Below are positions 56,490 through 64,000 of a stretch of DNA of 64,000 bases, piece by piece. The translations under genes and the position numbers were made by a program. This DNA comes from Shinella granuli. Its GTDB lineage: Bacteria; Pseudomonadota; Alphaproteobacteria; Rhizobiales; Rhizobiaceae. The notes under the pieces were generated by a model. That model was not told the DNA's origin, did no database searches, and saw nothing but the letters and a program-made list of their open reading frames with translations. Every line of letters starts with the position of its first letter. Within the stretch, counting starts at the first letter, position 1. The DNA is taken from assembly GCF_004341885.1 (NCBI RefSeq), contig NZ_SLVX01000004.1, positions 62,001 through 126,000 of the forward strand. Direction: 5' to 3'.

Positions 56490-57188
56490 TTATGCTGCGC
56501 GTGCGCCGTCCATTTCGGCGAGGATCGCCTTGGCCGCGGCAAGCGGATCGTCCGCCTTGACGATCGGGCGGGCGACGACGAGGTGGCTGGAGCCGGCCTT
56601 CAGCGCATCGGCCGGGGTCATGACGCGCTTCTGGTCGCCGAGATCGGCGCCGGCCGGGCGGATGCCGGGGGTCACGATCGCCATGTCGGGGCCGACGATC
56701 TTGCGCACGGCCCTGGCTTCCTCGGCGGAGCAGACGACGCCGCCCATGCCGGCGATGCGGGCCTGTTCGGCGCGGCGCAGCACCAGCGTGTGCGGATCGT
56801 ATTCGTAGCCGGCGTCGATGACGTCCTTGGCATCCATGGAGGTCAGCACCGTGACGCCGAGGAGGCAGAGATCGGAGCCCTTGGCGGCGGAAACGGCGGC
56901 GGCCATGGCCTTCGGATAGGCGTGCAGCGTCAGCATGGACATACCCATCTTGACGATGTTCTCGACGCCCTTGGCCACCGTGTTGTCGATGTCGAGCAGC
57001 TTCATGTCGAGGAAGACCTTCTTGCCGTCCCTGGCGAGGTCGCGGGCAAATTCCAGCCCGCCGGCAAAGACGAGCTGGTAGCCGATCTTGTAGAAGAGGG
57101 CGGTGTCGCCGAGCGTCCGGACCACCTTTTCCGCCTCCGCGATGGTCGGTACATCGAGGCCAACGATCAGGCGGTCGCGCGCGGACAT
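56490..57188 (-). CDS. pyrF: Orotidine 5'-phosphate decarboxylase
   Basis: The protein (232 aa) makes UMP from [17 protein letters not shown] (~10), the catalytic charge network Asp-Lys-Asp in [13 protein letters not shown] (~60) and [10 protein letters not shown] (~173) are family motifs. It is the bacterial type. It lies between DUF1330 and the histidine phosphatase gene in one run of minus-strand genes. Confidence 0.96.
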   Translation of the reverse strand: MSARDRLIVGLDVPTIAEAEKVVRTLGDTALFYKIGYQLVFAGGLEFARDLARDGKKVFLDMKLLDIDNTVAKGVENIVKMGMSMLTLHAYPKAMAAAVSAAKGSDLCLLGVTVLTSMDAKDVIDAGYEYDPHTLVLRRAEQARIAGMGGVVCSAEEARAVRKIVGPDMAIVTPGIRPAGADLGDQKRVMTPADALKAGSSHLVVARPIVKADDPLAAAKAILAEMDGARAA

Positions 57189-57190
57189 GG

Positions 57191-57772
57191 TCAAAACCCC
57201 TTGCAAGATTCCATTGGCGTCCAGTCGCATGTGACGATGCGGTCCGCAAGGCCGAAAGCGAAAAGATTGCCGCCGCCGCCCGGCTGGTCGCCGTCCCGGC
57301 GGATGGGCGTGCCCCTGAGATATCCTTTCAGCAGCGTGCCGACGCCGCCATGGCCGACGAAGGCGATGGGGATTTCCGGGTCATGCCCGGCCAGCACGCG
57401 CTCGACGGCGGCGACGATGCGCGCCTGCGCGTCCACCGCGCGCTCCCAGCCGCGAAAACTCCGCTCCGGATGGGCGAAAAATTTGTCGGCCGCGGCTTCG
57501 AAGGCATCGGGCGGCAGGTAGCCGGTGGCGGAACGGTCGTTCTCGCCCATGGCATGGTCGGTCTCGACGGCAAGGCGGCCGGCGGCAAGGATCTCCGCCG
57601 TCTCGATCGCCTTGCGCTCGGCGCTCGCCACGAAACGGCCGATCTGCCGCGCCCAGCCGGCCGAGGCGGCGAGCCGGGCCCGCTCGCGGCCGCGCTCGGA
57701 GAGCCCCCAGTCGGGCACCGGCACGGCCGGGTCGATGGCGACCTGCGGGTGGGTGATGTAGAGCGCGAACAT
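57191..57772 (-). CDS. Histidine phosphatase-superfamily protein lacking the RHG motif
   Basis: The protein (193 aa) has the phosphoglycerate-mutase-like fold: [20 protein letters not shown] at the N-terminus, [14 protein letters not shown] (~50), the Glu of [12 protein letters not shown] (~73) and [14 protein letters not shown] (~142, second His). The nucleophile His is in THP where most of the superfamily has RHG. It starts 8 nt behind the upstream pmtA-like stop. Substrate unknown. Confidence 0.82.
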   Translation of the reverse strand: MFALYITHPQVAIDPAVPVPDWGLSERGRERARLAASAGWARQIGRFVASAERKAIETAEILAAGRLAVETDHAMGENDRSATGYLPPDAFEAAADKFFAHPERSFRGWERAVDAQARIVAAVERVLAGHDPEIPIAFVGHGGVGTLLKGYLRGTPIRRDGDQPGGGGNLFAFGLADRIVTCDWTPMESCKGF

Positions 57773-57780
57773 CGCCGCCC

Positions 57781-58383
57781 TCAATGGGTGCGGCGGTAGG
57801 TCCAGAGCTGCGCCGGCGGGATGTTGCGCACGACGAAATCGAGATGGCTGATCTGGTAGCGGTCCGGCATGGCGACGACGGGGGAGAGCGGGCCATAGGA
57901 GATCTGCACGACCGGCCGGCCGGCGGGAACGCGCGAGAGCAGGTCCTCGATCAGCGACACGCGCCTGTGCATCGGGAAATTGAGCAGCGGCACGGCGGAG
58001 ATGACGCTGTCGAAGGTCGCGTCGCGAAGATCGCCGAGCGTCCTGTCGAGGTCGAAGGCATCGCCATTGATGAAGTTGACGCCGGAAAAGCGCGCGACGA
58101 GGTGGTTGTAGAAATCCGTGGAGAATTCGACCGAGGTCAGCTTTTCCGGCGCAAGGCCGGTGCCGAGGATCGCCTTGGTGATGACGCCGGTGCCCGGCCC
58201 GAGTTCGAGCACGGGAAGACCCGAGGCGGGATTGATGACGCTCGCCATGCGGCGCGCGGTGACCGAAGAGGTGGGGATGATCGAACCGACGGCTCGCGTA
58301 TTGCTCATCCAGCCCTTGAAGAAGCGGATCTCGTCGTCGAATTTCTTGCCGAGCCGTTCCTTGACCTTCACACGCAACGTCAT
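57781..58383 (-). CDS. pmtA: PmtA-type phospholipid N-methyltransferase
   Basis: The protein (200 aa) has the rhizobial PmtA start (KERLGKKFDDEIRFFKGWM ~8), SAM motif VLELGPGTGVITKAIL (~58) and DAFDLDRTL/SAVPLLNFP (~110-130, post-motifs). PmtA methylates phosphatidylethanolamine to phosphatidylcholine at the inner membrane. ATG 58383 is chosen by the start of known PmtA proteins; ATG 58398 is an alternative. Confidence 0.85.
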   Translation of the reverse strand: MTLRVKVKERLGKKFDDEIRFFKGWMSNTRAVGSIIPTSSVTARRMASVINPASGLPVLELGPGTGVITKAILGTGLAPEKLTSVEFSTDFYNHLVARFSGVNFINGDAFDLDRTLGDLRDATFDSVISAVPLLNFPMHRRVSLIEDLLSRVPAGRPVVQISYGPLSPVVAMPDRYQISHLDFVVRNIPPAQLWTYRRTH

Positions 58384-58540
58384 GCCATCCCCCTTCATGG
58401 TAGCACTCCAAACATGGCCGGTGAGGGGTTTCATGCCCGCTGCTTCGCCCGGCCCTTACCGAATATGTGACGCGGTTTGCGTCAAAAACAAGTCTGATTG
58501 CGCCGTCGCCTGCAAGTTTCTCAGGAGGCCGCCAGCGATG

Positions 58541-58572
58541 AAAAAAGAACCCGCCGGGTGACCGGCGGGTTC
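58541..58572 (-). terminator. Intrinsic terminator of dnaN
   Basis: GAACCCGCCGG (58547-58557) and CCGGCGGGTTC (58562-58572) form an 11-bp stem around a GTGA loop. The A6 at 58541-58546 gives the U tract on the minus strand. It lies 27 nt behind the dnaN stop. Confidence 0.92.
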
Positions 58573-58598
58573 CAGAATGCTTTGCGATATCGCTGCGC

Positions 58599-59717
58599 CT
58601 ATACGCGCATCGGCATGAGCACGTAGAGCGCGTCGTCGCCGGCAAGATCGCGCACCAGCGTCGGCGAACCGGGATCGGCCAGCATGAACACGGCTTCCGA
58701 GCCGCAGAGCTGGGAGGTGATGTCGAGCAGGTATTTCGCGTTGAAGCCGATTTCCAGCGGGTCGCTGTCGTAGCCGACCGGCAGTTCTTCCGTCGCGCTG
58801 CCCGAATCCGGGTTGTTGACGGTCAGCGTGAGCTGGCCGTCGCCGAGCGCCAGCTTCACGGCACGGCCGCGCTCGGAGGAAATGGTGGAGACGCGGTCGA
58901 CGGCCTGGGCGAAGGACTGGCAGTCGATCTTCAGTTCCTTGTCGTTGTTGGTCGGGATCACGCGCTGGTAATCCGGGAAGGTGCCGTCGATCAGCTTGGA
59001 GGTGAGCACGATCGAACCGATGGTGAAGCGGATCTTCGCGTCCGAGACCTCGACGGTGACGGTCAGGTCCGGATTGTCGACCAGCTTCTGCAGTTCGCCG
59101 ACCGTCTTGCGCGGGATGATGATGCCCGGCATGCCCTCGGAGCCAGAAGGGGCTTCCACGTCGGCGCGGGCCAGGCGATGGCCGTCGGTGGCGACGGCGC
59201 GCAGCTTGAGCTGGCCGTTGCTTTCGATCGTGTGGATGAAGATGCCGTTGAGGTAGTAGCGGGTCTCCTCCGTCGAGATCGCGAACTGGGTGCGATCGAT
59301 CAGCATCTTGAGGTCCGTCGCCTTGAGGCGGAACGTGTGCGAGAAGCTGCCGGCCGTGAGATCCGGGAAATCGGACTGCGGCAGGCATTGCAGCGAGAAT
59401 TTCGAGCGGCCCGAGGCGACCGTCATCGAGGCGCCGTCGGCGCTGGTGGCGAGCAGCACTTCCGAACCGTCCGAGAGCTTGCGCACGATGTCGTAGAGCA
59501 GGTGCGCCGGGACGGTCGTCGCGCCGGCCTGCTCGACCTGGGCGGGCGTCGCCTCGGTGATTTCGAGGTCGAGGTCGGTCGCCTTCATGTCGAGGCTGGC
59601 GCCGTCCGCGCGCAACAGCACGTTCGAGAGGATCGGGATCGTGTTGCGCCGTTCGACCACGCGATGGACGTGGTTCAGCGACTTCAGAAGATTGGACCGC
59701 TCGAGAGTAATGCGCAT
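58599..59717 (-). CDS. dnaN: DNA polymerase III beta subunit (sliding clamp)
   Basis: The protein (372 aa) has the three-domain beta clamp: MRITLERSNLLKSLNHVHRV at the start, RNTIPILSNVLL (~25) and the C-terminal LPMRV-like ending YVLMPMRV that contributes the peptide-binding pocket. It forms the ring that holds the replicase on DNA. It is not beside dnaA here, as usual in rhizobia. Confidence 0.97.
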   Translation of the reverse strand: MRITLERSNLLKSLNHVHRVVERRNTIPILSNVLLRADGASLDMKATDLDLEITEATPAQVEQAGATTVPAHLLYDIVRKLSDGSEVLLATSADGASMTVASGRSKFSLQCLPQSDFPDLTAGSFSHTFRLKATDLKMLIDRTQFAISTEETRYYLNGIFIHTIESNGQLKLRAVATDGHRLARADVEAPSGSEGMPGIIIPRKTVGELQKLVDNPDLTVTVEVSDAKIRFTIGSIVLTSKLIDGTFPDYQRVIPTNNDKELKIDCQSFAQAVDRVSTISSERGRAVKLALGDGQLTLTVNNPDSGSATEELPVGYDSDPLEIGFNAKYLLDITSQLCGSEAVFMLADPGSPTLVRDLAGDDALYVLMPMRV

Positions 59718-59951
59718 GAACTGTACCGCTTTCGACCGCTAGCACGCCGGAGGCCCGGCGCGGCATTGCCTTGAAATCCCGGCGGGCGCCGGAAGATGTG
59801 GACGGGCAAAATGGCAGAAACATGCGGAACTTTGCAAGTGCTAACGGCGTGGAACACAGGATAGTCAACCGCCGGACCTTGCGAGGGCCTGCCCGCTCGC
59901 CCATAAGGATGAAGACATGCGGCCGTCCAGCGGCTGGAAAGGTGACGGGCG

Positions 59952-60878
59952 ATGCGGGACGAGGGTGCGGCAAACGGCGGGGGCGAGGGCGCGAAGACTT
60001 TCCGCCTGCACAATGCCGTGATCCCCGCCCGGCCGCTGGAGCCGGCGCTCTATCTCGTCGCGACGCCGATCGGCAATCTCTCCGACATCACGCTGCGGGC
60101 GCTCGAAACGCTCGCCGGCGCCGACGTGCTCGCCTGCGAGGACACGCGCGTCACCCGCGTGCTGCTCGACCGCTACGGCATCGTCAACCGGCCCTATGCC
60201 TATCACGAGCACAATGCGGACGAGGCGGGCCCGCGCCTCATCGCCGCGCTGGACGGGGGCAGGTCCGTCGCCCTCGTCTCCGATGCCGGCACGCCGCTCG
60301 TTTCCGATCCCGGATACCGGCTGGCGCTGCTCGCGATTGCGGCGGGCCACCGCGTCGTGCCCATCCCCGGCGCCTCCGCCCCGCTTGCCGCGCTCGTCGG
60401 CTCCGGCCTGCCCAACGAGGCCTTCTTCTTTGCCGGCTTCCTGCCGTCCAGGGACAAGGCGCGGCGCGATCGCCTGGCCGAGCTTGCGGGCGTGCCGGCG
60501 ACGCTTTTGTTCTTCGAATCCCCGCATCGCATCGCCGCGACGGTCTCGGCGGCGGCCGAGGTGCTGGGGGAGGGGCGGGCGGCCTGCGTCTGCCGCGAGC
60601 TGACCAAGACCTTCGAGGAATTCCGCCGCGCAACGCTCGGGGAGCTGTCGGCGCATTATGGCGACGGCCACACCGTCAAGGGCGAGATCGTCTTCGTCAT
60701 CGGCCCGCCGGGCGCGGCGGCCGCGCCCGAGGCGGAGGATGTCGACCGGCTGCTTGCCGCGCTCGTCAGGGACATGCCGGCCGGCAAGGCGGCCACCGAG
60801 GCCGCGCGGCAGACCGGCCTGCCGCGGCGCGACCTCTACCAGCGCCTCATCGACCTGAAGGGCGGCGATGGGCAATAG
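59952..60878 (+). CDS. rsmI: 16S rRNA (cytidine-1402-2'-O)-methyltransferase
   Basis: The protein (308 aa) methylates C1402 of 16S rRNA with [23 protein letters not shown] (~32-51), [16 protein letters not shown] (~61) and [16 protein letters not shown] (~109) are family motifs. It is divergent from dnaN and overlaps yraN by 11 nt. The C-terminal helix-turn-helix-like segment is also present. Confidence 0.95.
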   Translation: MRDEGAANGGGEGAKTFRLHNAVIPARPLEPALYLVATPIGNLSDITLRALETLAGADVLACEDTRVTRVLLDRYGIVNRPYAYHEHNADEAGPRLIAALDGGRSVALVSDAGTPLVSDPGYRLALLAIAAGHRVVPIPGASAPLAALVGSGLPNEAFFFAGFLPSRDKARRDRLAELAGVPATLLFFESPHRIAATVSAAAEVLGEGRAACVCRELTKTFEEFRRATLGELSAHYGDGHTVKGEIVFVIGPPGAAAAPEAEDVDRLLAALVRDMPAGKAATEAARQTGLPRRDLYQRLIDLKGGDGQ

Positions 60879-61236
60879 GCCGGCGGATCCGGGCCGGCTG
60901 AAGGCCTTTCGCCGCGGACACGTCTCCGAATACATCGCCGCGCTCTACCTTGCCGCCAAGGGCTTCCGCATCCGCGCGATCCGCTACCGCACGAAGCTCG
61001 GCGAGATCGACATCATCGCGCGGCGCGGCGACCTCGTCGTCTGCGTCGAGGTGAAGGCGCGCCGCGATGTCGGCAGCGCCGTCTTCGCCGTCACCGGAAC
61101 CGCGCAAGGGCGCATCCGCGCGGCCAGCGAAATCTGGCTGTCGCGCCAGCCCGACGGCCACCGCCTCTCCCTCCGGTACGACATTGTCGCCATCCGTCCC
61201 TGGCGGCTTCCCCGGCATCTGCCGGATGCGTTTTGA
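60868..61236 (+). CDS. yraN: YraN-family (UPF0102) endonuclease-like protein
   Basis: The protein (122 aa) has the restriction-endonuclease-like core: [20 protein letters not shown] (~17-36), [20 protein letters not shown] (~44-63; E, D, E-x-K). It is a predicted Holliday-junction or DNA-cleaving nuclease of unclear role and is typically found after rsmI. Its start lies inside rsmI. Confidence 0.92.
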   Translation: MGNRPADPGRLKAFRRGHVSEYIAALYLAAKGFRIRAIRYRTKLGEIDIIARRGDLVVCVEVKARRDVGSAVFAVTGTAQGRIRAASEIWLSRQPDGHRLSLRYDIVAIRPWRLPRHLPDAF

Positions 61237-61248
61237 TCAAAAGGAAAA

Positions 61249-61277
61249 TGTAACGAAACTGACATGAAACCGTAACG
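61249..61277 (+). promoter_or_regulatory. Candidate Pho box (three 7-mers, 11-nt pitch) upstream of ugpB
   Basis: TGTAACG (61249-61255), TGACATG (61260-61266) and CGTAACG (61271-61277) are separated by AAAC each time. The two AAAC spacers and the 11-nt pitch fit a PhoB-binding direct repeat. It lies 61 nt upstream of ugpB, whose family is PhoB-controlled. Confidence 0.65.
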
Positions 61278-61338
61278 CGCCCGTCACGGTCGCTCATTAG
61301 TGCACCCTCACACCAAATCCGGTGAAGAGGAGCAACCC

Positions 61339-62637
61339 ATGTTCAAGCCGCTTTCCCTCGCAGGTTTCGCACTCGCGTTTTCCGCCTCGGCCTCGATGGC
61401 CGCCACCAACATCACCTGGTGGCACGGCATGGCCGGCCGCAACGGCGAGGTCATCAACGAAGTCGCCCAGAAGTTCAACGCCGCCCAGTCGGCCTGCGCC
61501 CTGACGCCGGTCTCCAAGGGCACCTACGAGGAAGCGCTCGCCTCCGGCATCGCCGCCTTCCGCTCGGGCGAACAGCCGAACATCCTGCAGGTCTTCGACG
61601 CCGGCGCGGCGACGATCATCAACGCTCCGGGCGCCGTCATCCCGGCCGAAGACCTGATCACCGGCGCCGGCCACACGTTCGACCGCGAAGCCTTCATCGA
61701 AGGCGTGCGCTACTTCTACGCCGCGCCGGACGGCAAGTTCGTCGGCATGCCGTTCAACTCCTCCGCCCCGATCATGTACGTGAACACCGAGGCCCTCGAA
61801 AAGGCCGGAGTCGAAGCGCCGAAGACCTGGGAAGAGTTCGAGGCGATCGCGCCGAAGCTGAAGGAAGCCGGCTACCTGCCGCTCGTCCAGTCGCAGCTCA
61901 CCTGGCAGTTCACGGAAAACTTCTTCTCGCGCAACAACATCCAGTTCGCGACGAACAACAACGGCTACGATTCGGTCACCGACACGAAGATCAACATGAC
62001 GGACCCGAACCTCGTCATGATGTTCACCAAGCTGAAGGCCTGGGCCGACGAGGGTTACTTCGGCTATTTCGGCGCCGGCTGGAACGACAACCAGAAGCTC
62101 TTCGAGGACGGCAAGGCCGCCTTCTGGATCGGTTCGTCGGGTTCGTTCGGCGGCCTCCAGAAGACCGCGCAGAAGCCGTTCACCGCGGCCTTCCTGCCCT
62201 ATTGGCAGGGCATTGAAGGCGCCGGCACCAACTCGTTCATCGGCGGTGCCGCGCTGTTCGCCATGTCCGGCAAGTCGGACGAAGAGAACAAGTGCACGGC
62301 CGACTTCTTCCAGTTCCTGACCTCGCCGGAAATCCAGAAGTTCTATCACCAGGCCACCGGCTACGTCGCCATCACCAAGGCGGCCTACGAACTGACGAAG
62401 TCCGAGGGCTACTACGAGAAGACCCCGGTCGCCGAAGTCGGCATCCAGCAGCTCATGCTGCCCTCGGGCGACTGGTCGAAGGGCTACCGCCTCGGCTTCT
62501 ACCCGCAGATCCGCGAGATCATGGAGCGCGAATACGGCCGCATCTTCGCCGGCGAAACCTCGGTCGAAGACGCCATGAAGACGATCGAGACCGAAGCGAA
62601 CGACCTGCTCGCCCGCTTCGCCAAGACCGCCGGCTGA
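61339..62637 (+). CDS. ugpB: sn-Glycerol-3-phosphate ABC importer, periplasmic binding protein
   Basis: The protein (432 aa) has a Sec signal (MFKPLSLAGFALAFSASASMA) and a type II (MalE-like) binding domain: NITWWHGMAGRNGEVINEVA (~24-43), MPFNSSAPIMYVN (~138) and GTNSFIGGAALFAMSG (~296). The WWHGM and FNSSAP segments are typical of UgpB, which binds glycerol-3-phosphate or its diesters. ugpA and ugpE follow. Confidence 0.93.
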   Translation: MFKPLSLAGFALAFSASASMAATNITWWHGMAGRNGEVINEVAQKFNAAQSACALTPVSKGTYEEALASGIAAFRSGEQPNILQVFDAGAATIINAPGAVIPAEDLITGAGHTFDREAFIEGVRYFYAAPDGKFVGMPFNSSAPIMYVNTEALEKAGVEAPKTWEEFEAIAPKLKEAGYLPLVQSQLTWQFTENFFSRNNIQFATNNNGYDSVTDTKINMTDPNLVMMFTKLKAWADEGYFGYFGAGWNDNQKLFEDGKAAFWIGSSGSFGGLQKTAQKPFTAAFLPYWQGIEGAGTNSFIGGAALFAMSGKSDEENKCTADFFQFLTSPEIQKFYHQATGYVAITKAAYELTKSEGYYEKTPVAEVGIQQLMLPSGDWSKGYRLGFYPQIREIMEREYGRIFAGETSVEDAMKTIETEANDLLARFAKTAG

Positions 62638-62657
62638 CAGGGCTCCGGCTTCGGCAG

Positions 62658-62770
62658 GCCCCTCATCCGGCCTGCCGGCCACCTTCTCCCCGCAGGCGGG
62701 GAGAAGGACACGAGCCGCAACGGTTCCTCTCCCTCTCCCCGCTTGCGGGGAGAGGGTTGGGGTGAGGGGC
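62658..62770. repeat. Family A palindromic repeat, copy 3
   Basis: GCCCCTCATCCGGCCTGCCG at the left and TTGGGGTGAGGGGC at the right. The inner hairpins are CTTCTCCCCGCAGGCGGGGAG and CTCTCCCCGCTTGCGGGGAG. It separates ugpB from ugpA, behind a binding-protein gene as at 28794. Confidence 0.85.
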
Positions 62771-62807
62771 ACTCACCCGCTTCTCCCGCTCCTACAAAGG
62801 CCACGAC

Positions 62808-63689
62808 ATGAAGCGCGTGCAATTCTCCTCGCCCTATCTGCCCTATCTCTTCCTTGCGCCGCAGATGGCGATCATCTTCGTGTTCTTCTACTGGCCGTCC
62901 GTCCAGGCGATCCAGTCGTCCTTCTATCTCGAAGATCCCTTCGGCTTCGGCTCCACCTTCGTCGGCCTGTCGAACTATTCGGATGCGCTCGGCTCCGCGC
63001 AGTACCAGGCGATCGCCCGCTTCACCGTGGTCTTCACCGCGCTCGTCACCTTCCTGTCGCTCGGGATCGGCATGCTGCTCGCCGTCAAGGCGGATGCGGT
63101 GCTGAAGGGCAGCGCCGCCTACAAGACGCTGTTGATCTGGGTCTATGCCATCGCCCCGCCGGTCGCCGGCCTGATGGGCATGATGTTCTTCGACCAGCAT
63201 ATCGGCCCGCTGGTGAAATTCGCCGCCCTCTTCGGCTGGGACATGAAGGTCGGCCTCAACTACAACGACACCGCCATCGCCATGATCATCGTGTCGGTGT
63301 GGAAGCAGATCCCCTACAATTTCATCTTCATCCTCTCGGGCCTGCAGAGCATTCCGGCCTCCGTGCGGGAAGCTGCCGCCATCGACTGCCGTTCCGGCAC
63401 GCGGCGCTTCTGGACGATGACGCTGCCGCTGCTCGCGCCCACCGCCTTCTTCCTGCTCGTCATCAACATGACCTACGCCCTCTTCGACACGTTCGGCGTC
63501 ATCGACGTGATGGTGAAGGACAAGGCGGCCAACAACCCGATCACGCTGGTCTACAAGGTCTATATGGACGGCTTCCGCGGCAACGACCTCGGCGGCTCCT
63601 CGGCCCAGTCGGTCATCCTGATGATCGTCGTCTTCGTGCTCACTATCTTCCAGTTCCGCTTCATCGAGCGGCGCGTGCACTACAATTGA
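62808..63689 (+). CDS. ugpA: sn-Glycerol-3-phosphate ABC importer, permease UgpA
   Basis: The protein (293 aa) has six hydrophobic segments. The coupling EAA loop is VREAAAIDCRSGTRRFWTMT split at ~185-204 (EAAAIDCRSGTRRFWTMTLP). VVFTALVTFLSLGIGMLLAV (~77) is typical of MalF/UgpA permeases. It forms the membrane channel with UgpE. Confidence 0.93.
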   Translation: MKRVQFSSPYLPYLFLAPQMAIIFVFFYWPSVQAIQSSFYLEDPFGFGSTFVGLSNYSDALGSAQYQAIARFTVVFTALVTFLSLGIGMLLAVKADAVLKGSAAYKTLLIWVYAIAPPVAGLMGMMFFDQHIGPLVKFAALFGWDMKVGLNYNDTAIAMIIVSVWKQIPYNFIFILSGLQSIPASVREAAAIDCRSGTRRFWTMTLPLLAPTAFFLLVINMTYALFDTFGVIDVMVKDKAANNPITLVYKVYMDGFRGNDLGGSSAQSVILMIVVFVLTIFQFRFIERRVHYN

Positions 63690-63702
63690 GAGGGCGCCCG
63701 CC

Positions 63703-64000
63703 ATGAACCGCATCCGTCTCCTCGATCACCTCGTTCTCATGCTCGGCGTCTTCGTCATGGTCGCCCCCGTGGTGGTCGCCTTCATGACCTCCACCCACGA
63801 GGCGGCCGACATCCACCGCAACGGCCTCTCGCTAGCCTGGGGCGGCCACTTCACCGAGACCTACAACACCGTGCTGACGCGGGAAGGCGGCTTCACCGGC
63901 AAGATCACCGGCGCGCGCATGATCTGGAACTCGCTGATCCTCGGCATCGGTTTTGCCGCCGGCAAGATCGTGCTGTCGATGCTCGCCGCCTATGCCATCG
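63703..64000 (+). CDS. ugpE: sn-Glycerol-3-phosphate ABC importer, permease UgpE (3' truncated by window edge)
   Basis: The first ~99 residues are present: MNRIRLLDHLVLMLGVFVMV is the first membrane helix, followed by FMTSTHEAADIHRNGLSLAW and WNSLILGIGFAAGKIVLSML. This matches the start of MalG/UgpE permeases. The reading frame runs off the window. ATG 63703 lies 13 nt behind the ugpA stop. Confidence 0.88.
   Translation, partial: MNRIRLLDHLVLMLGVFVMVAPVVVAFMTSTHEAADIHRNGLSLAWGGHFTETYNTVLTREGGFTGKITGARMIWNSLILGIGFAAGKIVLSMLAAYAI

Overview
The window is GC-rich, densely packed bacterial DNA that looks like the chromosome of an alphaproteobacterium in the Rhizobiaceae (Rhizobium, Ensifer, Shinella or Agrobacterium type). 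The reasons are the pcaDCHGB operon with a divergent LysR gene pcaQ, a separate pcaIJF operon with an IclR regulator pcaR, a pmtA-type phospholipid N-methyltransferase, an imelysin/di-heme/DUF1513 iron operon, and several families of short palindromic intergenic repeats typical of rhizobia. I saw no tRNA, rRNA, transposase or CRISPR array.

The first half (about 3.1-31.3 kb) is an aromatic-acid catabolic island. It holds pcaF-pcaJ-pcaI (minus strand) with divergent pcaR; a sulfite-oxidase-like gene; pobR and pobA (4-hydroxybenzoate to protocatechuate); pcaQ divergent from pcaD-C-H-G-B (protocatechuate ring cleavage); and a five-gene ABC transporter matching the protocatechuate importer pcaMNVWX. 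Two genes then follow that are not standard pca genes: a thiamine-diphosphate enzyme and a cupin resembling 2,4'-dihydroxyacetophenone dioxygenase. On the other strand lie an SDR dehydrogenase, an aldehyde dehydrogenase and a second complete branched-chain-type ABC importer with a divergent AraC regulator. The simplest reading is a funnel. Two importers bring in aromatics; the ThDP enzyme, cupin and dehydrogenases convert side-chain-bearing aromatics to 4-hydroxybenzoate or protocatechuate; pob and pca genes take these to succinyl-CoA and acetyl-CoA. The strongest new observation is that pcaD, pcaM and the ThDP-cupin pair share one promoter design: a PcaQ-type dyad, exactly 18 nt, then CATTTTAC. 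This puts the ThDP-cupin pair in the candidate PcaQ regulon.

From 31.4 to 43.3 kb there is mixed housekeeping: an ArsC-like protein, a YitT membrane protein, aromatic aminotransferase with divergent Lrp regulator, an EEP-family hydrolase, a cardiolipin synthase-like protein, an AstE/AspA-like deacylase, Ogt, an ECF41 sigma factor with its AhpD-like partner and a recognisable ECF41 promoter, guaA, a nucleosidase, a thioesterase and TspO.

From 43.3 to 48.8 kb is an iron-associated operon (imelysin, di-heme DUF1111, second imelysin, DUF1513) preceded by a candidate Irr box. A palindromic repeat is inserted in frame near the start of the second imelysin. From 48.8 to 61.2 kb is conserved core chromosome (rsmB/F, rlpA, queG, gst, uppP, NDUFA9-like, pyrF, pmtA, dnaN, rsmI, yraN). 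The window ends in a ugpBAE glycerol-3-phosphate importer behind a candidate Pho box; ugpE is cut by the window edge.
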